In this document: one piece after another, positions 7,075 through 12,798 of the stretch
How positions within the stretch are numbered: the first letter of the stretch is position 1
Layout: each line of letters starts with the position of its first letter
Source: Moraxellaceae bacterium
Lineage (GTDB): Bacteria; Pseudomonadota; Gammaproteobacteria; Pseudomonadales; UBA3067
Length of the DNA: 12,798 bases
Direction: 5' to 3'
Assembly (NCBI GenBank): GCA_002401525.1
Contig: NVTH01000088.1
Coordinates: forward strand, 682 to 13,479
The notes under the pieces: generated by a model
What the model was told of the DNA's origin: nothing
The model's database searches: none
The model's input: the letters and a program-made list of their open reading frames with translations, nothing else
Translations under genes and position numbers: made by a program

Positions 7075-8165
7075 TGGAACGAATCCCCATTATAAGGCCC
7101 TACATACAATACGACGACATTGCCCAAGACATGGAGGCTATATTCAACTCCGGCATTTTGACAAAGGGCAAGCATGGGCTTGCTTTTAGAGAATCCTTTG
7201 CTGATTATACCGGCGCCCAATTTGTTTCGCTCACCACCTCGGCAACCACCGCTTTATCACTGGCGCTTAAAATATATGGGGTAGAAAAAGGCGATGAAGT
7301 CGCCGTCGCTGATTTTTCTTTTCCAGCCTCGGTCAACGTAATTGAAGACATAGGAGCCAAACCAATATTTATTGATGTGGATCCACACACTTTCAATATG
7401 GATCCACAACGTTTAATTAGTCATATTACCCGGCACACCAAAGCCGTTATATTTGTCGATAGTTTTGGCAATGCAAGCGGCCTAAGCGAAATCAAACGTA
7501 TTTGCGAACAACACAAACTGCCGTTAATTGAGGACGCCGCGTGTGCAATTGGTAGCTCAGAAAACAACAAGCGCTGTGGCAGCATCGCAGACATTGCATG
7601 CTTTAGCTTCCACCCTAGAAAGTTATTAACCACGGGGGAAGGCGGCGCCATCACTACCAACCACCGGGATATCGCTAATAGAATAGAGATTAAACTCAAT
7701 CATGGGGCAATATTAGATGCCGAAAGAAAATTGGATTTCGTCGATTTTGGTTACAATTATCGGATGACTGAAATGCAAGCGCTAATGGGCATCTCTCAGC
7801 TGCGCAAACTTGACGCAATAATTGAGGACCGTAGGCGTATAAAAGAAAAATACGTTCGCGCTTTAAAACCCTTGGGGTTCTACGCCCAAGCCTGCGCCCC
7901 GAATACGGAGCACAACGTCCAGTCTGTTGTCTTTTGTGTTCCAGAAGGCGTCGAGCGTAACGGACTCATTCAATACCTGGTATCCCACAATATTGAATCG
8001 ACACTCGGTACTTACAGCCTTAGCAATTGTTCTTTTTATAAACATAAATATCAAAAACCACAAAAGACCTCCTTAATATTGGAGGAAAATACCATCACGC
8101 TGCCATGCTATGAGGATGTAAATGTTGACAGGGTCATTAATGTCATCAAATTATTTATTAATTAG
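7074..8165 (+). CDS. DegT/DnrJ/EryC1 aminotransferase, second copy, probably acting on a 4-keto sugar
   Basis: This 363-residue PLP enzyme is distinct from the one at 3523-4692. PLP-binding Asp154 lies in LIEDAACAIG, and the Schiff-base lysine is K183 in SFHPRKLLTTGEGG. That last motif fits C4 aminotransferases of the perosamine/Qui4N/EpsN type better than WbpE. It probably aminates the keto product of the preceding SDR. The GTG start at 7074 shares one base with the previous TAG stop, a tight coupling. The substrate assignment is inference from neighbours and motif style. A 117 bp gap follows, the first large gap in the cluster. Confidence 0.85.
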   Translation: MERIPIIRPYIQYDDIAQDMEAIFNSGILTKGKHGLAFRESFADYTGAQFVSLTTSATTALSLALKIYGVEKGDEVAVADFSFPASVNVIEDIGAKPIFIDVDPHTFNMDPQRLISHITRHTKAVIFVDSFGNASGLSEIKRICEQHKLPLIEDAACAIGSSENNKRCGSIADIACFSFHPRKLLTTGEGGAITTNHRDIANRIEIKLNHGAILDAERKLDFVDFGYNYRMTEMQALMGISQLRKLDAIIEDRRRIKEKYVRALKPLGFYAQACAPNTEHNVQSVVFCVPEGVERNGLIQYLVSHNIESTLGTYSLSNCSFYKHKYQKPQKTSLILEENTITLPCYEDVNVDRVINVIKLFIN

Positions 8166-8282
8166 ACGTCGTCGAATTTAGTGGACTAATCAACTTAAGC
8201 GCTGGCGAAACGATAAAATCATGTGGCAGGCGCTGCATTAACTCACGGGTAAAAAGTATCGAAGCGCAAAGGAGGCTCTCTA
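8166..8282 (+). repeat. spacer with repeat copy A and ribosome site
   Basis: This gap before the first formyltransferase holds TGGCGAAACGATAAAATC followed by ATGT at 8203-8224, nearly identical to a copy in the next spacer (9233-9253). AGCGC and GCGCT arms flank it. It ends with a strong AAAGGAGG ribosome site (8268-8275), 7 bp before the ATG. Confidence 0.55.
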
Positions 8283-9224
8283 ATGAATAAGATCAATCGG
8301 GTTCTCTTTATTGGCAGTAAACAATTAGGGCTTCGAATTTTAAATGAGCTCTATTTACTTTCCCCCAATAAGTTGATTGGGGTAATAACCCTCAATGACT
8401 TTCGCGATACGCGAAGTGTGTTCGCTAAGTTTAAAGATTTTTCGCGGCAGACGGAAATAGACATTCACGTAGTGGAAAGCCAGCGTGCATCCGAAGCACA
8501 AATCCAGGCCTTAAGGCCTGATCTATGTATTGTCGTTGGCTGGTATTGGCTCTTTAGTGACGCCTTATTAGACACCGTTCCATTTGGTTTTGTCGGTTTA
8601 CATAACTCATTACTACCACAATATCGCGGCGGATCACCGCTAGTTTGGGCGATCATAAATAATGAAAAGGAAGTAGGCTGCAGTTATTTTTCTCTCAGTC
8701 GAGAAATGGACGCAGGGGATATTTGGGCCCAAGAGAGTGTAAGCGTAGACATCAACGAGAATATTTCTGATTTGCTTGAAAAATTGGAAGATCGTTCAGT
8801 GAATGCGCTGCACGAATGTTATCCGCGCCTATTGGACGGCACCATGACGCCCGTTACGCAAGACCATGCGCTTGCGACCTATTGCGCTCAACGACGCCCA
8901 AGTGACGGGAATATAGATTGGAATAAAACCGCACTAGAAGTACACAACTTTATTCGGGCCCAATCAGCGCCGTACCCAGGCGCGTTTACCTATTATAAAG
9001 ATCACAAGTTAACCGTATGGAAAGCCCGCTGTTTTCATAGGCCTTATTACGGAATACCAGGGCAAGTGGTTCACATTTCCAAGTCTGGTGTGTCTATTAT
9101 TTGCGGCGATCATCAGGCGATTATACTAGAATGGGTAGAAACCTCAGGGCACAGGGCGCACGCAAACCAAATAATTCAAACCCTTAAGGTACGTATGTCT
9201 GACGTTGTAACAAACGATGCATGA
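8283..9224 (+). CDS. formyltransferase-family protein, Fmt/ArnA-like, with altered triad
   Basis: This 313-residue protein has the Fmt layout: an N-terminal Rossmann domain, the loop LHNSLLPQYRGGSPLVW (106-122), EMDAGDIWAQ (141-150), and a C-terminal domain with AQRRPSDGNIDW and IRAQSAPYPGAF. Such enzymes pass formyl from N10-formyltetrahydrofolate to amino sugars or Met-tRNA. The invariant His107 and Asp143 are present. The usual Asn two residues before the His is Gly105 (VGLHNS instead of N-x-H), so activity or chemistry may differ. It probably acts on the amino group placed by the aminotransferase upstream. The start is set by AAAGGAGG 7 bp ahead. Spacers on both sides share a repeat, so it may be an inserted module. 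Confidence 0.85.
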   Translation: MNKINRVLFIGSKQLGLRILNELYLLSPNKLIGVITLNDFRDTRSVFAKFKDFSRQTEIDIHVVESQRASEAQIQALRPDLCIVVGWYWLFSDALLDTVPFGFVGLHNSLLPQYRGGSPLVWAIINNEKEVGCSYFSLSREMDAGDIWAQESVSVDINENISDLLEKLEDRSVNALHECYPRLLDGTMTPVTQDHALATYCAQRRPSDGNIDWNKTALEVHNFIRAQSAPYPGAFTYYKDHKLTVWKARCFHRPYYGIPGQVVHISKSGVSIICGDHQAIILEWVETSGHRAHANQIIQTLKVRMSDVVTNDA

Positions 9225-9336
9225 ACACCACGTGGCGAACCGATAAAACATGTCGGTGGGGTAATCAGGTTGCCAAACTATTTGGGTTACCAATAGACCA
9301 GTAGCAAGCGCTGAAAGGTGGAGTATAGATAGATAA
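9225..9336 (+). repeat. spacer with repeat copy B and small hairpins
   Basis: The gap between formyltransferase and deacetylase carries TGGCGAACCGATAAAACATG plus T at 9233-9253, matching copy A with one substitution and one missing base. ACCGA pairs with TCGGT around it. A second hairpin, CCAAA-CTA-TTTGG, lies near 9272-9284. AAGCGC followed by AAAGG near the end also resembles the first spacer. Confidence 0.55.
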
Positions 9337-10044
9337 ATGACCTATAAATTTCACTTAACCTTTGACATAGATTGGGCTCCCGATGACTCGATAGAAAAAT
9401 GCCTGACGCTGTTGGCGAAGAGTGCTGTAAAAGCAACCTTCTTTACCACTCATGAAACCGATATGAATAAAGAGATTGTGGTGCAGGGGCATGAGCTTGG
9501 CATACATCCGAATTTTTTGCCTGGCGGTTCTCATGGTCAGTCCACCCATGAGATTATAGAATCATGTTTGGAGTGGGCGCCAAACGCTCGCTATATGAGA
9601 ACCCACGCACTAGTACAATCCACCCCGTTATTGTGTGATATATTTTCAACCTTTACTCAGCTAACAACGGATGTCTCCTTATTGATGCACGGAGCGAAAT
9701 ACGTCCAACGATGCGAATTTAAATTCGAGGGGGTTTGTTTCGAACGCATACTCTATAACTGGGAGGACGACGCAGAATTTTATAATCAACGATTTGGAGC
9801 GCAGGACACCCATTTCTTTGGGCCCCTTACCATTTTTGATTTTCATCCAATCCATGTCCACCTAAACTCCAATAACGTAAAGAACTACACTCGACTTAAG
9901 GACCACTTCATTCAACGCGCCTTGTCGGAACTTCGCAGCGTAGACATAGAACCTTACGTAAACCCGAATGAGGGCGCGGGTACGTTTCTTCAATCCATCC
10001 TTTGTTCGAACGCGGAATCAATCCAGCTTGGTGCAGTGAAATGA
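9337..10044 (+). CDS. NodB/CE4-fold polysaccharide deacetylase, WbmS-like
   Basis: This 235-residue cytosolic protein lacks a signal peptide, so it probably acts on a sugar nucleotide or lipid-linked intermediate rather than cell wall. CE4-type motifs are visible: FDIDWAPD with Asp10 and Asp12, GHELGIHPN with His52 and His57 as likely metal ligands, RTHAL (Arg88) and IFDFHPIHVHLN with His170, His173 and His175. This short form recalls the WbmS-like group found in O-antigen loci. Its stop overlaps the next formyltransferase start (ATGA), which suggests removal of an acetyl group followed by formylation. The ribosome site is weak: GGAG at 9320-9323 is 13 bp from the ATG. The substrate is unknown. 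Confidence 0.75.
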   Translation: MTYKFHLTFDIDWAPDDSIEKCLTLLAKSAVKATFFTTHETDMNKEIVVQGHELGIHPNFLPGGSHGQSTHEIIESCLEWAPNARYMRTHALVQSTPLLCDIFSTFTQLTTDVSLLMHGAKYVQRCEFKFEGVCFERILYNWEDDAEFYNQRFGAQDTHFFGPLTIFDFHPIHVHLNSNNVKNYTRLKDHFIQRALSELRSVDIEPYVNPNEGAGTFLQSILCSNAESIQLGAVK

Positions 10045-10964
10045 ACGTTGGTTTTATGGGCCGCACCCGAATGCTCCTTGATACCATTAATATCATCCGG
10101 CATGATGATACACATCAGATCGCCTTTATTTGGACCTCTAAATCTGAGCCTTACTACAATTGCCATGAAGACGAATTTCAACACGTTGCACAACGCCTAA
10201 ATTGCCCCTTTATCTATTCCTCAAATATCGATGGTATAGACAAAGGCATTGATCTTTCAAAAGTAGATCTAGTCATTTCAATAAATTTTGTGAATATACT
10301 TTCCGCCACCTTTCTAAATCAATTCCAGTTCGGCGTACTCAATGCGCATGCTGGCGATTTACCTCGCTATAAAGGCAACGCATGCCCTAACTGGGCAATA
10401 CTTAATGACGAAAACTCGATTAGTCTATCAATACATCAAATGAGCGCTGAGCTTGATTCAGGGCCGATTTACACAACACGCATCTTCCCTTTAAACGATA
10501 ATACCTACATCGGAGATGTGTACAATTGGCTTGGCCTTGAGGTTCCACGAGGATTCCTCGATGTAATTAATAGTATACAAAAAGGGGTCTCGCCGACTCC
10601 GCAAAAAGACGTCCGCTCACTTAGGACTTTTCCTCGAAAAGCCGAAGATGCGGAAATTGATTGGTGCCAAGGAATTGAGTCTATCCATCGTTTAATTCGG
10701 GCTTCGTCGAGACCGTTTGACGGCGCCTACTGCCACCTCAACGGTACAATCGACAATAGAGTCACTGTATTTAAAGCGCGGGTAATTGAGCTTCCTTATG
10801 ATTTTTGCGCCATTAACGGACAAATACTGGAACGACATAAAGATTCTTTTGTAGTCGCCAGCGGTAACAGTGCTCTAGAAGTATTCGACTTTAAGCTCAA
10901 TGAATTAACCCAGACTGAGAGTTTAAAAAAAATTACCGCTTCGCTAAGGAATCGGTTAACGTAA
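10041..10964 (+). CDS. sugar N-formyltransferase, ArnA/Fmt-like, complete triad
   Basis: This 307-residue enzyme should transfer formyl from N10-formyltetrahydrofolate to an amino sugar nucleotide. The full triad is visible as Asn101 and His103 (LNAHAGDLPRYKG) and Asp139 (AELDSGPIY), with positions almost identical to ArnA N102, H104 and D140. A C-terminal Fmt-like domain follows (EDAEIDW, IRASSRPFDGAY). I choose the ATG at 10041 because it forms an ATGA overlap with the deacetylase stop; an ATG at 10002 would add 13 unlikely residues. It is divergent from the first formyltransferase, so the two are not a recent duplication. It is the last gene of the cluster. Confidence 0.88.
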   Translation: MNVGFMGRTRMLLDTINIIRHDDTHQIAFIWTSKSEPYYNCHEDEFQHVAQRLNCPFIYSSNIDGIDKGIDLSKVDLVISINFVNILSATFLNQFQFGVLNAHAGDLPRYKGNACPNWAILNDENSISLSIHQMSAELDSGPIYTTRIFPLNDNTYIGDVYNWLGLEVPRGFLDVINSIQKGVSPTPQKDVRSLRTFPRKAEDAEIDWCQGIESIHRLIRASSRPFDGAYCHLNGTIDNRVTVFKARVIELPYDFCAINGQILERHKDSFVVASGNSALEVFDFKLNELTQTESLKKITASLRNRLT

Positions 10965-10968
10965 CGTA

Positions 10969-11040
10969 TTAAGAATAATCGATTACATTCTCAGAGGTAG
11001 TCTCGTTTCTTGAACGGTGACTACATGGACCTATTCTTAA
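10969..11040. repeat. nested inverted repeat after the glycan cluster
   Basis: TTAAGAATA (10969-10977) and TATTCTTAA (11032-11040) are perfect 9 bp complements. Inside lies a hairpin, GTAGTC (10997-11002) with GACTAC (11019-11024), whose loop contains CGTT and AACG as an inner stem. No T-run follows the hairpin, so it is not a standard terminator. It may be a transcription end, a mobile element end or an attC relic. The rest of 10965-11091 shows no gene. Confidence 0.5.
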
Positions 11041-11091
11041 AATTGTCGGCATTTAATTATTCTACATTAATGATGATGAGGCACCAAAAGA

Positions 11092-11163
11092 AGTTAACGT
11101 TCGCATAAGGAGCGCTCCGCTTTTTGCACGTCCCAGTGAGTAGAGCGAACGAACTTGTTAAGC
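11092..11163 (-). other. attC: integron attC-type recombination site 3
   Basis: On the minus strand, R'' GCTTAAC (11163-11157) is followed by AAGTTC, then L'' GTTCGC. The other end is GCGAAC directly joined to R' GTTAACT (11098-11092). The L boxes GTTCGC and GCGAAC pair perfectly, with the unpaired spacer on the R'' side as in real attC sites. GGAGCGCTCC forms an inner palindrome. The length is 72 bp. The stop codon of the 163-residue gene lies inside R'', typical of cassette genes. R' deviates from GTTRRRY at one base. Confidence 0.75.
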
Positions 11164-11649
11164 AATTTCTGCTGCTGAAATACAATTAACAATATTAAAG
11201 CCTGCGATGATTAAGTACTTTGAACTTTCATATTTAAGATCATGAAACCCCGATTCGAGCATTTCCTTGTAAACGTAAGCTAACAACGTTTTCTCCTCAT
11301 GAGATTCTATATACTGCTGTATAGCTGTTAGCTCACTACTGGAAGAAAGGCCTTCGGTAAATTTTACGTGACCCACAAATCGTGACAATTCACGCTCTTG
11401 CTCGCTCTCTGTTACTTCTGCTATTTTTATCCCTGATTCATTCAGCGCAAGATATGCGACTAGAAGTATGTTTAGTAAAACCTCCATTTGCTCCAAAGTG
11501 CTTCCCATCTGGTTTAACACCACAACTGAACCTAGCAAATTTGGTTGCTCGACATAAATTTCATCCAGTATGACCTCTTTTTCCTTAAGGCTCATTCTCG
11601 AAGCTCTCTTTATAGCTTGTCTAAGAAAACTTCTATTTATTTTCGCCAT
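11158..11649 (-). CDS. unrecognised 163-residue cassette protein
   Basis: I do not recognise this family. The protein is soluble and predicted mainly helical. A basic N-terminus (MAKINRSFLRQAIKRASRMS) is followed by an acidic region, a hydrophobic helix near residues 50-70 (MEVLLNILLVAYLALNE), and a C-terminal hydrophobic stretch (YLIIAGFNIVNCISAAEIA). There is no signal peptide. The TAA stop falls inside attC site 3, so this is an integron cassette gene. It starts 36 bp after relE with only a weak ribosome site, so it might be read from the relBE promoter. A link to the toxin-antitoxin pair is possible but unsupported beyond position. Confidence 0.7.
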   Translation of the reverse strand: MAKINRSFLRQAIKRASRMSLKEKEVILDEIYVEQPNLLGSVVVLNQMGSTLEQMEVLLNILLVAYLALNESGIKIAEVTESEQERELSRFVGHVKFTEGLSSSSELTAIQQYIESHEEKTLLAYVYKEMLESGFHDLKYESSKYLIIAGFNIVNCISAAEIA

Positions 11650-11684
11650 ACTTTTTTATTTCTCGATATACGCTGCACACCGAC

Positions 11685-11691
11685 GTTAATT
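11685..11691 (-). other. possible remnant attC R'' box at the relE stop
   Basis: Minus-strand AATTAAC overlaps the relE stop codon (AAT TAA C), the usual place for an attC R'' box. It is exactly complementary to GTTAATT at 12227-12221, just upstream of the relBE -35 box. That pairing would mark relBE as its own cassette. No R' box follows within the next 130 bp, so the attC would be truncated. Confidence 0.35.
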
Positions 11692-11949
11692 GTTTTTATA
11701 AACACTTGAACGATGACCCACCTTGACAACATGTACAATTAACACCTCTTCTCTAATTTCATACACTATTCGATACAGTCCTTGCCTTACACGATAACGC
11801 TCCCGAGCTGAAAGTTTGATACATCCCTCAGCTCGCGGTTCCTCAGCCAGGGCTTCAATTCTTTTTAGAATACGACTAACATCCTTTTTAGGAATGTCAC
11901 GCAAATCTTTAGCAACAGATTTCTTGAAGGTGATTTTATATTTTGCCAT
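11686..11949 (-). CDS. relE: RelE/ParE-family toxin
   Basis: This 87-residue toxin of a type II pair has the RelE fold pattern: YKITFKKSVAKDLRDIPKK, then a helix (ISRILKRIEALAEEP-like), CIKLSARERYRVRQGLYRIV and a final VVKVGHRSSVYK. Basic residues in YRVRQGLYRIVY and VGHR fit the family core, in which active RelE proteins cleave mRNA in the ribosome A site. It overlaps the antitoxin gene by 14 bp, an arrangement that keeps toxin translation tied to antitoxin. The stop overlaps a possible attC remnant, consistent with a cassette origin like vapBC. Confidence 0.9.
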   Translation of the reverse strand: MAKYKITFKKSVAKDLRDIPKKDVSRILKRIEALAEEPRAEGCIKLSARERYRVRQGLYRIVYEIREEVLIVHVVKVGHRSSVYKNN

Positions 11950-12169
11950 GCTTCTTCAAGTCATTAAGTAAAGCTTCATAACTGATTTCCTTTTCATCAG
12001 CCCTCTCTGAAAATGCTGCCAGATCTTCTTGGTCTTCACTCATAAGTAGACGGACCGCTTCGTCTACAAGTTCCGAAACAGAGAGATGAGATGATGCTGA
12101 CTTAAGCTTAAGTGCTTGATGTATAGCGGGTTCAAAGTAAATCGTTGAACGCTTGGACAAATTACTCAT
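11936..12169 (-). CDS. relB: RelB-like ribbon-helix-helix antitoxin
   Basis: This 77-residue antitoxin precedes the RelE-like toxin. The N-terminal MSNLSKRSTIYFEPAIHQAL and SVSELVDEAVRLLM segments form a ribbon-helix-helix DNA-binding domain. The acidic tail (EDQEDLAAFSERADEKEISY) should bind the toxin. The ATG at 12169 has a good AAGGAG ribosome site about 6 bp ahead. It should repress its own promoter through the palindromes at 12182-12210. Confidence 0.88.
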   Translation of the reverse strand: MSNLSKRSTIYFEPAIHQALKLKSASSHLSVSELVDEAVRLLMSEDQEDLAAFSERADEKEISYEALLNDLKKHGKI

Positions 12170-12181
12170 AAGGATCTCCTT

Positions 12182-12210
12182 TAACGTTATGTCATTATAA
12201 CGTTATAACG
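12182..12210. promoter_or_regulatory. palindromic operators at the relBE promoter
   Basis: TAACGTTA (12182-12189), ATAACGTTAT (12197-12206) and CGTTATAACG (12201-12210) are perfect overlapping or adjacent palindromes covering the -10 box and spacer. They are likely RelB or RelB-RelE binding sites for autorepression. Binding is inferred from their position and from how this family behaves. Confidence 0.65.
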
Positions 12211-12222
12211 TCTATAGAGCAA
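12194..12222 (-). promoter_or_regulatory. relBE sigma70 promoter
   Basis: On the minus strand TTGCTC (12222-12217) and a perfect TATAAT (12199-12194) are separated by 17 bp and lead into relB about 25 bp downstream. The palindromic operators overlap the spacer and the -10 box. Confidence 0.8.
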
Positions 12223-12286
12223 TTAACAGTCTTTTCCAATACGGAATGAGCCTGAAATAATCATTGATGTCGTTCATGATCAACGG

Positions 12287-12571
12287 ATGAACACGATCAT
12301 GAAATTAGACCAATTGACGACCATTGATGCCATAAATCGATTCCTTGAGGGCACGTGCGGCATTTCTAAAAATGTTCACATTCATACTTTACGCCACAGC
12401 TTCGCGACCAACTTGCTAGAAAATGGCATTAATCTTCGTTCCATTCAAACCCATCTCGGGCATGTAAGCCCCATTACCACCGCGATCTATACCAAAATGA
12501 CTGAGCAAGCCCAGCAAAACAGCGCCCTCATGATTAATGCTTTAGTCGATACCCTCGGCATTACGCCGTGA
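12287..12571 (+). pseudogene. truncated tyrosine recombinase of an IS91-type element, probably chimeric
   Basis: The 94-residue product keeps only the C-terminal catalytic part of a tyrosine recombinase: [15 protein letters not shown] with His and Arg, HLGH, and the nucleophile Tyr in AIYTKM. A full enzyme is about 300 residues and needs an upstream Arg that is absent here. The first residues, [19 protein letters not shown], do not look like recombinase; they recall the N-terminus of HTH/DDE integrase-like proteins linked to insertion elements. A fusion by deletion near 12357 is therefore likely. Its TGA shares a base with the transposase ATG (TGATG). Full-length IS91-type elements often carry such a gene in this place. 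Confidence 0.7.
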
Positions 12572-12798
12572 TGAATGCCATTATCGCCTGTCACACACGG
12601 GACCAAGGCCAACTTAAATATCAGTGCCCTGCTTGCGAGCAGCGTAAAGATTTCTATCGCTCTTGTGGCAATAGAGGTTGTCCTGCTTGCCAACACCTAA
12701 GCAATAATCAGTGGCTCGACCGCCAACGTCGTAAACTATTGCCCGTCGACTATTTCATGGTGACCTTTACTTTGCCCAGAGAATTACGCTCATTTGCT
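12571..12798 (+). CDS. IS91-family transposase (N-terminal part)
   Basis: The first 76 residues of a rolling-circle (Y2) transposase are visible; the rest lies beyond the right edge. A zinc-binding module is seen as CPACEQRKDFYRSC followed by CGNRGCPACQ, typical of the IS91 N-terminal domain, then QWLDRQRRKLLPVDYFMV and TFTLPRELRS, the start of the Y2 domain. The enzyme nicks DNA and moves the element by single-strand transfer, without target duplication. The ATG at 12571 overlaps the recombinase stop, so the two are coupled. Activity cannot be judged from this fragment. Confidence 0.92.
   Translation, partial: MNAIIACHTRDQGQLKYQCPACEQRKDFYRSCGNRGCPACQHLSNNQWLDRQRRKLLPVDYFMVTFTLPRELRSFA

Larger units (their letters stand above)
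12231..12798 (+). mobile_element. head of an IS91-family element
   Basis: The recombinase remnant and coupled transposase form the left part of an IS91-type rolling-circle element. The left boundary is not defined: an open frame runs back to a stop at 12224-12226, and GTTCAT pairs with ATGAAC around 12270-12292. It probably begins between 12228 and 12287, next to the relBE promoter. Such elements can mobilise flanking DNA by one-ended transposition. Confidence 0.65.

Noticed and set aside
8166..8282. Spacer resembling an attC site (AACTTAAGCGC and GCGCTGCATTAAC)
   Set aside because: Arms are short, there is no GTTRRRY core in the right place, and the similarity to the next spacer explains it better.
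10041..10044. Second formyltransferase starting at 10002
   Set aside because: The extra 13 residues do not fit the family; the ATGA overlap at 10041 is the natural start.
8283..10964. The two formyltransferases as a recent tandem duplication
   Set aside because: Their sequences and active-site motifs differ strongly and they share only the family layout.
10965..11091. Rho-independent terminator for the operon
   Set aside because: The hairpin is clear but no T-run follows it.
1..12798. CRISPR array, tRNA, rRNA or integron integrase gene
   Set aside because: No regular repeat-spacer pattern, RNA gene or IntI-type protein is visible in the window; the only recombinase is the truncated one of the IS91-type element.

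Overview
The window looks like accessory DNA from a gammaproteobacterium, probably marine. This is inferred from the moderate base composition, from three integron attC-type sites carrying toxin-antitoxin cassettes, and from an IS91-family element with a recombinase-like gene in front of its transposase. No rRNA, tRNA or housekeeping gene is present to fix the taxon.

Left part (1-1868, all genes on the minus strand). The window opens inside the start of an FAD-dependent amine oxidase gene. Next come an attC-type site (509-630), a vapBC toxin-antitoxin pair with a clear promoter, a second attC-type site (1342-1434), and a decayed, frameshifted small gene. The end sequences of the vapBC unit match as integron theory predicts for one mobile cassette (about 515-1347).

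Middle part (2010-10964, plus strand). Nine tightly packed genes form a glycan-modification cluster: a GT-B glycosyltransferase, a WbpE/GnnB-like sugar aminotransferase, a WbpD-like N-acetyltransferase, a GnnA-like sugar-nucleotide 3-dehydrogenase, an SDR sugar-nucleotide dehydratase/decarboxylase-type enzyme, a second DegT-family aminotransferase, a sugar N-formyltransferase-like protein, a NodB/WbmS-like deacetylase and a second formyltransferase. The likely logic is oxidation at C3, amination and acetylation to a 2,3-diamino sugar. A second 4-keto and amination branch follows, and then formylation. The deacetylase is translationally coupled to the second formyltransferase, which suggests exchange of acetyl for formyl. 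No flippase, polymerase or nucleotidyltransferase gene is present, so the cluster decorates something made elsewhere.

Right part (10965-12798). After a structured gap come a third attC-type site (11092-11163), an unrecognised 163-residue gene whose stop codon lies inside that site, and a relBE-type toxin-antitoxin pair with palindromic operators (minus strand). The window ends in the head of an IS91-family element: a recombinase remnant that appears chimeric, coupled to the start of the zinc-finger Y2 transposase.

The main puzzle is architecture. A nine-gene plus-strand glycan cluster sits between minus-strand cassettes whose end sequences do not match across it, so it appears to have been inserted into, or to have replaced part of, an integron cassette array.
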